A model generated the notes under the pieces. The model was not told where the DNA came from, made no database searches, and worked only from the letters and a program-made list of their open reading frames with translations. From CAWCDJ01 sp963778675 (GTDB lineage Bacteria > Acidobacteriota > Terriglobia > Bryobacterales > Bryobacteraceae), in the NCBI GenBank assembly GCA_963778675.1, contig CAVZVI010000010.1, positions 992,001 through 1,056,000 of the forward strand: a DNA stretch of 64,000 bases, read 5' to 3'. Below are positions 32,537-39,485 of the stretch, piece after piece. The position numbers were made by a program, and so were the translations under genes. Position 1 is the stretch's first letter; each line of letters opens with the position of its first letter.

Positions 32537-33175
32537 CTATGCCATGTGGCCAAGCCGGGCCCGCAACGTCTCATATGCCCGGAACAACAAGGATTTGACC
32601 GCAGATTCCGAACATTTCAGCGCCCTGGCGATCTGCGAGTATTCCATCTCCTGATACTTGTGCATCAAAACGGCTGCTCTTTGTTTCTCCGGCAGCATTT
32701 GGATCGCCCGGCGAACTTCGTCGAGGCGTGCCTGATACACCATAGACTCTTCCACCGTGGGGCGGTTATCCGACACTTGCCGCACCGGCAAGTCCGGCGA
32801 CCCGGCGTCCAGACGCTCGTGACCCCGCTCGTTCCTTCCGTCCCGCAACGCATTTAGCGCGAGATGCGTGGCGATCCGGAACAGCCAGGTAGTGAACTTC
32901 GCGGTCGGCTCGTAGGAGCTTCGCGACCGGTATACACGCAGGAATACCTCCTGCGCCAACTCTTCCGCCACCGGCTGATCCTGGACCATGCGATAGAGAA
33001 AATGGATGACCGACGACCGGTGCTTTTCGAGCAGCAGGCCAAAGCTGGCGCCGTCGCCATCCTTGACCCTGAGCATCAGCTCAGCATCGTAGTCCAATGC
33101 CGCCGCAACTACCCCCACATCCCCTTTAACCCGTTCTGGCGTCCGAGGTTGCGCCCGCGGGGAAAATTCCGGCAC
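32537..33175 (-). CDS. ECF-type RNA polymerase sigma factor (RpoE-like)
   Basis: A 212-residue sigma-70 family protein with region 2 (residues 30-105: VIHFLYRMVQDQPVAEELAQEVFLRVYRS, AKFTTWLFRIATHLALNALRD) and region 4 (about 145-205: MLPEKQRAAVLMHKYQEMEYSQIARALKCSESAVKSLLFRAYETLRARL). GTG start at 33175. It follows gpsA by three bases, so it can be transcribed with the phospholipid genes, which would link envelope synthesis to the envelope-stress regulon. The anti-sigma factor and DUF3106 protein follow. No autoregulated promoter could be recognised. Confidence 0.93.
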   Translation of the reverse strand: MPEFSPRAQPRTPERVKGDVGVVAAALDYDAELMLRVKDGDGASFGLLLEKHRSSVIHFLYRMVQDQPVAEELAQEVFLRVYRSRSSYEPTAKFTTWLFRIATHLALNALRDGRNERGHERLDAGSPDLPVRQVSDNRPTVEESMVYQARLDEVRRAIQMLPEKQRAAVLMHKYQEMEYSQIARALKCSESAVKSLLFRAYETLRARLGHMA

Positions 33176-33178
33176 ACC

Positions 33179-34168
33179 TCACTCTCCCTTGAGCGAACGC
33201 TCCATCAAGCGCTGGATCGCTTCCCGCGGCGAGAGGCCGTAATGCAGCATCTGGAACATCTGCCCGGCGATCGGCATCTCCACGCCGTAGCGCCGCGCCA
33301 GATCCACCGCGGCATTGGTGGTCTTGATGCCCTCGGCCACCATCTTCATCGATCCGACGATCTCATCGATCCGGCGCCCGCGCGCCAGTTCCACCCCTAC
33401 CGTACGGTTTCGGCTCAACTCCCCGGTGCAGGTCAGGACGAGGTCGCCTAATCCGGCTAAACCTGCCAGAGTCAATGGCCTACCGCCCATGGCCACGGCC
33501 AGGCGGGTCATTTCGGCGAGTCCCCGGGTGATCAGGGCGGCGGTGGCGTTGTGCCCTAGCCCCATCCCGTGGAGTACACCTGCGCCGATGGCGACTACGT
33601 TCTTGATGGCCCCGCCGATCTCCACACCCACCGGGTCGGCGGAGCGGTAAAGCCGGAAGGTCGGCCCGGAAAACGCCGCCTGCACCCGGGTGGTCAGGTC
33701 TTCGTTTTCGGAAGCGACCACGAGCGCGGTCGGTTCGAAACAGGCCACCTCACGGGCGAAGGTCGGGCCCGAGATGACTGCCACCGGGCGTGGCCCCGCC
33801 ACTTGCCCGATAACCTCCGACATTCGTAGAAGCGTGCCGTTCTCCAGGCCTTTTGTCGCGCTGACGAAGATCATCCGGTCGTTCAGGAAGGGCAGCATCT
33901 GCTGGTACAGCCCGCGAACGTGGTGCGAGGGCATGACGCTGAGCACCACCTCGGCGTCCTCCAGCGCGGCTCCCAGGTTGCTCGTAACCTGCACATGCTG
34001 CGGCATTTCCAATCCGGGAAGATAGATGTCGTTGACGCGAGTGGCGGCCATCCGGTCAGCCAGGTCGGCCTCGAACGCCCACAGCCGGACCTTTGAAAAG
34101 CGCGGCGCCAATACGATCGCCAGGGCCGTCCCCCAACTGCCGCCCCCGATCACCGCCAGGTTTTTCAC
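33179..34168 (-). CDS. gpsA: Glycerol-3-phosphate dehydrogenase [NAD(P)+]
   Basis: A 329-residue enzyme making sn-glycerol 3-phosphate from dihydroxyacetone phosphate for phospholipid synthesis. Rossmann loop GGGSWGTALA at residues 8-17, FVSATKGLENGTLLRMSEV, SGPTFAREV, the catalytic Lys region GGAIKNVVAIGAG, and LAGLGDLVLTCTGELSRNRTVG. Its ATG overlaps the plsY stop by four bases, so plsY and gpsA, which act in successive steps, are translated together. Confidence 0.95.
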   Translation of the reverse strand: MKNLAVIGGGSWGTALAIVLAPRFSKVRLWAFEADLADRMAATRVNDIYLPGLEMPQHVQVTSNLGAALEDAEVVLSVMPSHHVRGLYQQMLPFLNDRMIFVSATKGLENGTLLRMSEVIGQVAGPRPVAVISGPTFAREVACFEPTALVVASENEDLTTRVQAAFSGPTFRLYRSADPVGVEIGGAIKNVVAIGAGVLHGMGLGHNATAALITRGLAEMTRLAVAMGGRPLTLAGLAGLGDLVLTCTGELSRNRTVGVELARGRRIDEIVGSMKMVAEGIKTTNAAVDLARRYGVEMPIAGQMFQMLHYGLSPREAIQRLMERSLKGE

Positions 34169-34773
34169 GACTTCCGGCCCCTGAACGAGAAGACGCTCTC
34201 AGTGCCGGCACGCAATCTTTGGATATTACTACTATGTCTGTAGATAATGAACGCGCCGCAGACGATCGCCGCGGCTTCCACCGGGATGGGCGGCAGTTCG
34301 ATCAGCCAGACGGCGAGGGGCAGAACGGCCGCGCCGATGATCGACCCCATCGAGATGTACCGGGTCCACGCTACCACCGCCACGAATACGACCATCACGG
34401 CTCCCAGGGCCGCGGGCGTCAGGCACAGGAATGCGCCGACTACGCTGGCCACCGCCTTGCCACCCTGAAACTTCAGAAACACCGGGTACGCGTGGCCCAG
34501 CATCACCGCCACGGCTGCGGCGCTCATCGCCCACGGACTGTGTCCGGCAAGCCTGCCCGCCAGCCACACCGCAAGATAACCCTTACCGATATCCAGCAGC
34601 AGGGTCGCAATGCCGGCCGCGCGGCCGGCGGTCCGCAGTACGTTGGTCGCGCCAATATTGCCGCTGCCCTTCGAGCGGATATCCACGCCGCTCTTCCATC
34701 GCACCAACAGGTATCCGAAGGGAATGGCGCCAAGCAGATAGGCAATTGCCAGAACAAGAAGCGGCATCATCAC
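34165..34773 (-). CDS. plsY: Glycerol-3-phosphate acyltransferase PlsY
   Basis: A 202-residue membrane enzyme that transfers the acyl group of acyl phosphate to glycerol 3-phosphate. Five or more hydrophobic segments; the three conserved cytoplasmic motifs are GSGNIGATNVLRTAGR (about 36-51), KFQGGKAVAS (about 106-115) and the late ITLV-like GYLAV/RHSSNI regions. GTG at 34773 overlaps the thpR stop; ATG codons follow directly at 34770 and 34767 and could serve instead. Operon: thpR-plsY-gpsA. Confidence 0.93.
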   Translation of the reverse strand: MMMPLLVLAIAYLLGAIPFGYLLVRWKSGVDIRSKGSGNIGATNVLRTAGRAAGIATLLLDIGKGYLAVWLAGRLAGHSPWAMSAAAVAVMLGHAYPVFLKFQGGKAVASVVGAFLCLTPAALGAVMVVFVAVVAWTRYISMGSIIGAAVLPLAVWLIELPPIPVEAAAIVCGAFIIYRHSSNIQRLRAGTESVFSFRGRKS

Positions 34774-35318
34774 TTTGAGAGCGGGAACTCCGCGAGTTTA
34801 GTGTACACAGATCCGCTGGGCCGCAACTGGCTGCGGTACAGGAAGAAACCTCCCGCCTCGAAGCTCCCGAAATCGAGCGAGGCGCGCGCCGCGACCCTCT
34901 CGCGCAGCGGCTGCAGGTTTACCTTCTCTTTGATGCGCGCCAGCGTGAGGTGCGGCGAATAGGCGCGCTTTTCGCTTTCGATGCCCAGCGCCGCCGTGGC
35001 GCGGTCGGTATCCCCCGCCAGTTCGGCCAGGCCCGGCGCCTCGATGCCGCACCAGAAGATGCGCGGCGAGTGCGGGTTGGGAAAGAACCCGACATTATGG
35101 ATGTGCAGCGGGATCGCGGCGCGCCCGGGCAGCGCCGCCAGCGCGGCCTTCAATTCGTCCAGACGTTCTTCCGGCCATTCCCCGATGAACTTGGTGGTGA
35201 TGTGCAGGTTAGCCGGCGGGCTCCATTGGATGCGGGCGGCCGGGCGGAGTTCCTCCAGCAGATTCTCCAGGTTGCGGACCACCTCGGCCGGCAGGTCCAG
35301 TCCCGTGAACAGTCGCAT
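34770..35318 (-). CDS. thpR: RNA 2',3'-cyclic phosphodiesterase
   Basis: A 182-residue 2H phosphoesterase with both catalytic H-x-T motifs: HITTKFIGE at about residue 39 and HLTLARIKE at about 122. It opens 2',3'-cyclic phosphate ends of RNA; older annotations call it 2'-5' RNA ligase. The start MRLFTGLDLPAEV is typical. TACAAT lies 11 bases before the ATG and overlaps the -10 of the divergent mpg gene. First gene of the operon running to DUF3106. Confidence 0.92.
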   Translation of the reverse strand: MRLFTGLDLPAEVVRNLENLLEELRPAARIQWSPPANLHITTKFIGEWPEERLDELKAALAALPGRAAIPLHIHNVGFFPNPHSPRIFWCGIEAPGLAELAGDTDRATAALGIESEKRAYSPHLTLARIKEKVNLQPLRERVAARASLDFGSFEAGGFFLYRSQLRPSGSVYTKLAEFPLSK

Positions 35319-35329
35319 GGGCGCCTTTC

Positions 35330-35339
35330 ATTGTACAGT
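35330..35339. promoter_or_regulatory. Overlapping divergent -10 boxes of thpR and mpg
   Basis: ATTGTACAGT reads TACAGT (35334-35339) on the plus strand, seven bases before the mpg ATG, and TACAAT (35335-35330) on the minus strand, 11 bases before the thpR ATG. The two boxes share two bases within the palindrome TGTACA, so polymerase cannot occupy both at once. Confidence 0.6.
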
Positions 35340-35346
35340 GTGTGCA

Positions 35347-35973
35347 ATGCGCTTCGGCCCCGTCCTGAAACGAGCGTTCTACGATCGCCCGGCCATAGAA
35401 GTGGCCCGCGGCCTGTTGGGCAAAGTGCTGGTGCACGGTCTCACCGCCGGCATCATCGTCGAGACCGAGGCCTATCTCGGAAACGACGACCTGGCGGCGC
35501 ATTCGGCGCGCGGCGTCACGCCCCGCACGCGGGTGATCTTCGGGCCGCCCGGCCACGCCTATGTCTACTTCATCTACGGCATGTACGAGTGCCTCAACCT
35601 GGTCTGCGAGCCCGAGGGGCAGCCCGGTTGTGTCCTGATCCGCGCTCTCGAGCCCGTAGCCGGGATCGAGCTGATGCGGCACCGTCGTCCCGCGGCCCGC
35701 AAACCCGAGGACATCGCGTCCGGACCCGGCAAGCTGACGCTCGCGATGGGGATTACCCGCGCGCACAACGGGGCCGACGTGACCCGCGGCAGCCTGGTCG
35801 TTCGCGAGCCGGCCGAAGCGCGCGCGGTCGAGATCTCCGTCACTCCGCGTATCGGTATTACGCGCTGCGCCGATCTGCCCCTGCGCTTCGTCATCCGCGG
35901 CAACCGGTTCGCCTCCGCGAACCCGAAGCCCGATCTGTCTCTCCACGCGCAAAAAATCCCGCCGCCGCATTAA
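35347..35973 (+). CDS. mpg: DNA-3-methyladenine glycosylase (MPG/AAG type)
   Basis: A 208-residue glycosylase that removes 3-methyladenine and related lesions. LLGKVLVHGLTAGIIVETEAYLGNDDLAAHSARG contains the catalytic Glu region; TRVIFGPPGHAYVYFIYGMYECLNLV is the family's most conserved block; GPGKLTLAMGI follows. Starts at the ATG 28 bases from thpR, with only seven bases between its -10 box and the ATG. A second, unrelated 3-methyladenine glycosylase (tag) lies at 55400, so the genome has both repair types. Confidence 0.93.
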   Translation: MRFGPVLKRAFYDRPAIEVARGLLGKVLVHGLTAGIIVETEAYLGNDDLAAHSARGVTPRTRVIFGPPGHAYVYFIYGMYECLNLVCEPEGQPGCVLIRALEPVAGIELMRHRRPAARKPEDIASGPGKLTLAMGITRAHNGADVTRGSLVVREPAEARAVEISVTPRIGITRCADLPLRFVIRGNRFASANPKPDLSLHAQKIPPPH

Positions 35974-36060
35974 ATTTCGGTAACGCGCCCCACACGTGTG
36001 TAACCCGAACGCTAACTCTCCGTCTACAGTTTTGTTCCGCGTCTGTGCGGCGGCAATCTG

Positions 36061-36098
36061 GGCGAGCGTTGCGGCCGCGGCGGAGAAGCATGCTCGCC
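36061..36098 (+). promoter_or_regulatory. Stem-loop in the leader of the FHA operon
   Basis: GGCGAGC (36061-36067) / GCTCGCC (36092-36098), perfect 7 bp, located 20 bases before the FHA start. A TACAGT at 36025-36030 could be the -10 box. The rest of the 145-base gap after mpg shows only a CACACGTGTG palindrome. Confidence 0.35.
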
Positions 36099-36118
36099 AC
36101 CGGTAAGTGGGGGACCGC

Positions 36119-36928
36119 ATGGCACAGACGGGAGCCAAACAACCGCAGCCGAGAGTCAGCGGACAGACCATCATCGACGAACTGATCCGCAACATGGAGC
36201 TGGGCCGGCTGGAGATGGGATACAGCATTCTCCTGCCGTGCATCTTCAGCATCTACCTGCACCCCGACGACCACCAGCGGCTCGCCGCCGTGCAGGACCT
36301 GGTGCGGGAAGATGCCCGCCGCGCCCTCAACGCGCGCATGGCCGAATGGAACGGCGCGAAGGCCTCACTCTTCCGCCGCAACGGGCCGCGCAAACAGTAT
36401 CGCATCGCACAGAGGGATTGGTGGATCGAGTTCTTCGCCGACACCGAAAGTTCCGTGCCGCCCGGGGACGTCGAGATCCATTCCGAACTGAACGAGGTGC
36501 CGCAGCCCGGCTATCGCGGCGTCAAGACCACGCTCATCGGCCGCGAACCTTCCGTGACCGCCGCCCGTGTAGCCCGCGACCGTCAGAGCACGCGGCTCCA
36601 GACGCCGCGAGTCTTCGGCGAAATCCGCTACCAGGACGAATCCGGGCCGCAGACCTTTTTTATCACCCAGAACGAGATCTCGATCGGGCGCGGCGGCGAG
36701 GACTTGTGGGTGGACCTCCCTCTCTACTCGAGCGACGAAGTTTCGCGCGAACACGTGCGCCTGCGCCGCGACCCGTCGAGTGGCGCCTTCGCCATTGTGG
36801 ACAACAGCCGCAACGGCACCTGGTTGAACGGCAAGCGCCTCGAGCGCGGGGTGGAGCGCCCGCTGCCCGACCACGCGGAGATTCGCATTGCCGAGGCACT
36901 CAAGCTCTCCTTCGAAGCCCGGAGGTAA
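36119..36928 (+). CDS. FHA-domain protein with FhaA-type N-terminal region
   Basis: A 269-residue cytoplasmic phosphopeptide-binding protein. Residues 15-120 resemble the DUF3662/FhaA N-terminal domain (LPCIFSIYLHPDDHQRL, VREDARRALNARM). The FHA domain covers about 180-265: ISIGRGGEDLWVDLPL, SREHVRLRR, NSRNGTWLNGKRL with the phosphothreonine-binding Arg, Ser and Asn. GGGGGA precedes the ATG at 36119. First gene of the kinase/phosphatase/cell-wall cluster. It would bind phosphothreonine sites made by the kinase at 37899, as FhaA does in actinobacteria; this is inferred from family and position. Confidence 0.85.
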   Translation: MAQTGAKQPQPRVSGQTIIDELIRNMELGRLEMGYSILLPCIFSIYLHPDDHQRLAAVQDLVREDARRALNARMAEWNGAKASLFRRNGPRKQYRIAQRDWWIEFFADTESSVPPGDVEIHSELNEVPQPGYRGVKTTLIGREPSVTAARVARDRQSTRLQTPRVFGEIRYQDESGPQTFFITQNEISIGRGGEDLWVDLPLYSSDEVSREHVRLRRDPSSGAFAIVDNSRNGTWLNGKRLERGVERPLPDHAEIRIAEALKLSFEARR

Positions 36929-36932
36929 CGTC

Positions 36933-37040
36933 GTGACGCTCGATCAACTGTACCGGCTGCACACGCCGTTCGTGATCGTTTTTCTGGCGTTCGTGGTCGT
37001 GTTCGTCGCCGCGTCGTTCCGTGCGGAGCGCCACAAATGA
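36933..37040 (+). CDS. 35-residue single-pass membrane protein
   Basis: GTG start seven bases after a perfect GGAGG (36921-36925), stop overlapping the PP2C ATG as ATGA. The product has a short N terminus (MTLDQLYRLHTP), one strongly hydrophobic helix (FVIVFLAFVVVFVAA) and a basic tail (SFRAERHK), so it should insert with the tail inside. The ribosome site and the overlap on its far side make it a convincing gene although it is below usual annotation size. It fills the only gap in the FHA-PP2C-kinase array. I do not recognise a family; a regulator or anchor for the phosphatase or wall complex is conceivable. Confidence 0.7.
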   Translation: MTLDQLYRLHTPFVIVFLAFVVVFVAASFRAERHK

Positions 37041-37897
37041 ACTGTGGCGCCGCCAGCGATACGGGCCTTGTCCGCGAACGAAACGAGGACCGCTACTGGG
37101 TGGACCCGGAGCGCGGCGTCTTCCTGGTGGTGGATGGACTGGGCGGCCAGGCGGCCGGCGAGGTGGCGGCCGAGACGGCGGTGGAAGTGATCCGGGATTG
37201 CGCCCTCGATGGCGAAGACGGAATCCGGCAGGCAATCTCCGAAGCCAACAATCGCATTTACGAGCTGGCCGCCGGGCGTCCCGAGTTGCGCGGAATGGCG
37301 TGCGTGCTGACCCTCGCGGTCGTCAAGGACGACGACGTGTTGATCGGCCACGTCGGCGATTCGCGCCTCTACCTTATCTGGAAAGGCGCGATCCGCAAAC
37401 TCACCCGCGACCACTCGCCGGTGGGTGAAGGAGAAGACGCGGGTGAGTTGACCGAAGAAGAGGCCATGACGCACCCGCGCCGCCACGAAGTGTTTCGCGA
37501 CGTGGGCTCGAGGCCCCGCCAGCCCGGCGACCCCGAATTCATCGATATCCGCCAGTGCCGCTTCCGCCCGGATTCCGCGCTCCTGCTGTGCAGCGACGGC
37601 CTGACCGATCACCTCACCGCCGGTGAGTTGCGCGAGATCGTGGAGCGCTATGCGGGCGACCCGTCGCGCGTCGCGGCGGACCTGGTGGAGGCGGCCAACG
37701 ACGCCGGCGGCCGGGACAACATCACCGCGCTGTTCGTTGCGGGCCCGGAGTTCCGCGGCCGGGGCGCGACCCGTTCGCGCCGCGCTACTACCCGCTTGCG
37801 GCGTCCGGCGCGGCTGTTTACGGGCCGCGCGGCATTTCTGGCCTACGGAGTCTTGATCGGCATGCTGCTCTGGGCGGCTTTGAGACTGAGGGGATAA
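37037..37897 (+). CDS. PP2C-type Ser/Thr phosphatase with C-terminal membrane anchor
   Basis: A 286-residue PstP-like phosphatase. Metal-binding motifs in order: RNEDRYWVD, VVDGLGGQAAGE, GHVGDSRLYL, LCSDGLTDHL and GRDNITALF. Catalytic domain residues 1-240, then a basic linker and one C-terminal membrane segment (AFLAYGVLIGMLLWAAL), so the active site faces the cytoplasm. It is coupled by overlap to the small membrane protein and lies one base before the kinase ATG. It is the natural counter-enzyme of that kinase. Confidence 0.92.
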   Translation: MNCGAASDTGLVRERNEDRYWVDPERGVFLVVDGLGGQAAGEVAAETAVEVIRDCALDGEDGIRQAISEANNRIYELAAGRPELRGMACVLTLAVVKDDDVLIGHVGDSRLYLIWKGAIRKLTRDHSPVGEGEDAGELTEEEAMTHPRRHEVFRDVGSRPRQPGDPEFIDIRQCRFRPDSALLLCSDGLTDHLTAGELREIVERYAGDPSRVAADLVEAANDAGGRDNITALFVAGPEFRGRGATRSRRATTRLRRPARLFTGRAAFLAYGVLIGMLLWAALRLRG

Positions 37898-37898
37898 T

Positions 37899-39485
37899 AT
37901 GAGCGCTCCTACGCGAATCGGGCGTTACGAAATTGTCCGCCGGCTCGGCAGGAGCATGACGGATGTGTACCTGGCGATCGATACGGTAGAGAATCGCAAG
38001 GCCGCGCTGAAGCTCATCCAGTCGGGCGGAGACGCGGTGAACCAGTTGGTGCTCGAAGCCGAGCGCCGCGGCGCCGCCTTGCAGAAGGAGTTGCAGGCGC
38101 TCGATCCGCGCATGGTCGAGATCTACGAATACGGCGATCAGGACGGCTACTTCTTCGTCGCCATGCAGTTCGTGGAAGGCCGCAACCTGGCCGAGGTGCT
38201 GAACTCCGAGAGCGCCATCGACCCGATTCGCGCCGCCGCGATCGCGCTCGAAGTGTGCGAGCAACTGGCCAAGTTTCATTCCTGCGAGACCGCCGTGGTG
38301 CACGGCGACATCAAGCCGTCGAATATCCATCTGGGGCCGAACGACACGGTGCGGCTGCTCGATTTCGGAATCGCCAAGACCCTGCGCGCCAACGGCGACG
38401 CGACCATGCACCACTTCGGCAGCCCCGGCTACTGCTCGCCGGAACGCTTGAGCCGCTCGCAGGTCGATCAACAGTCGGACCTGTGGGCCATGGGCGCCAC
38501 CCTCTATGAGATGCTCGCGGGCGTGCCGCCTTACCAGGCGGAGGATACCGGCAAGCTCGAAGGCCTGATCCTTTCCGGGCGGCCGCCGCGCGCCTTGCCT
38601 GCCTCGGTGCCGCGCGGCCTGCGAGCCGTGTGCGCCAAGGCCATGGCGCCCGACCCGCGCAAGCGCTACCGCACGGCCCGCGCCTTCCAGGCCGATCTGC
38701 AGGCATTTCTCGAACATCGCCAGACCGTGGCCGAGGCCGAACAGCGCGGAGCATGGGGCGCCAACGCCACCATCGAAGCGGCCCGCGCGGCCCTGCGCAA
38801 GGCCACCGCTACGATGCGGCGGGCCAAGCGAAGACTACGCGTCGCCGGCGCGGTGGCGTGGTTCGCCGCGGGGATGGGGCTGTGGATCGGCGGCAGCCTC
38901 GGCTGGCAGGTGTGGCACACCAGCGCCGCCCCCAAGCCAGAGCCGGCCAAGCCCGCGCCCCCGCCCGTCCTGCTCACCCCCGCGTTGTACGTAGCGGAGG
39001 CGGACCGCGTTTTCGAAGCCTACGCCGCGAGCGTCAACGCATCGCTCGATGCCTTCGACTGGCAGAAGGCCGAGGTCTGCCTGGTGCGCGCCGTGAACCT
39101 GGGCGACACCGGCGAACGCACGCTCGAACGGCTCGCGCTGAGCCGCGGCTACGCTACCCTGGAGCGCCTGAGCAGCCTGCAGTACTCCGAAGGCGCGATG
39201 ACCCAGTTGCGGCTTTATGTTCGCGATCAGTTCCAGGACGCCGCCCGGCGCATGCCGCGCGACCCAGCCCCGCACCTGGCGCTGGCGCGTCTCTTCACCT
39301 ATTCGCTGCCCGATTCCGGCAAGGCGCTGGCTGAACTCGCCGCGGCCGAGCAGTTGGGCGCCAAACTCGGGCCGCGCGAAATCCGGCAGCGCGAGGACGC
39401 CCGACACCTGCAGGTGAAGAAGGCCGCGGCTGCCGCGCACCCTCCAGCGAAGAAGACCAAACGGAGGATACGCTGGTGGCGGTAA
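37899..39485 (+). CDS. Transmembrane Ser/Thr protein kinase, non-RD type
   Basis: A 528-residue Hanks-type kinase. Kinase domain residues 9-275: Lys38 in KAALKLIQ, catalytic Asp137 in HGDIKPSN, DFG at 155-157, and SPGYCSPERL. The glycine loop is degenerate (LGRSMTDVYLA lacks the second and third Gly), and the catalytic loop reads HGD, not HRD, so it is a non-RD kinase. A juxtamembrane segment and a membrane helix (AVAWFAAGMGLWIGG) lie around residues 310-335. The outside part is Pro-rich, then helical and TPR-like (to 510), with no PASTA repeats. It overlaps the SEDS-PBP gene by ten bases. Probably controls wall synthesis. Confidence 0.88.
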   Translation: MSAPTRIGRYEIVRRLGRSMTDVYLAIDTVENRKAALKLIQSGGDAVNQLVLEAERRGAALQKELQALDPRMVEIYEYGDQDGYFFVAMQFVEGRNLAEVLNSESAIDPIRAAAIALEVCEQLAKFHSCETAVVHGDIKPSNIHLGPNDTVRLLDFGIAKTLRANGDATMHHFGSPGYCSPERLSRSQVDQQSDLWAMGATLYEMLAGVPPYQAEDTGKLEGLILSGRPPRALPASVPRGLRAVCAKAMAPDPRKRYRTARAFQADLQAFLEHRQTVAEAEQRGAWGANATIEAARAALRKATATMRRAKRRLRVAGAVAWFAAGMGLWIGGSLGWQVWHTSAAPKPEPAKPAPPPVLLTPALYVAEADRVFEAYAASVNASLDAFDWQKAEVCLVRAVNLGDTGERTLERLALSRGYATLERLSSLQYSEGAMTQLRLYVRDQFQDAARRMPRDPAPHLALARLFTYSLPDSGKALAELAAAEQLGAKLGPREIRQREDARHLQVKKAAAAAHPPAKKTKRRIRWWR

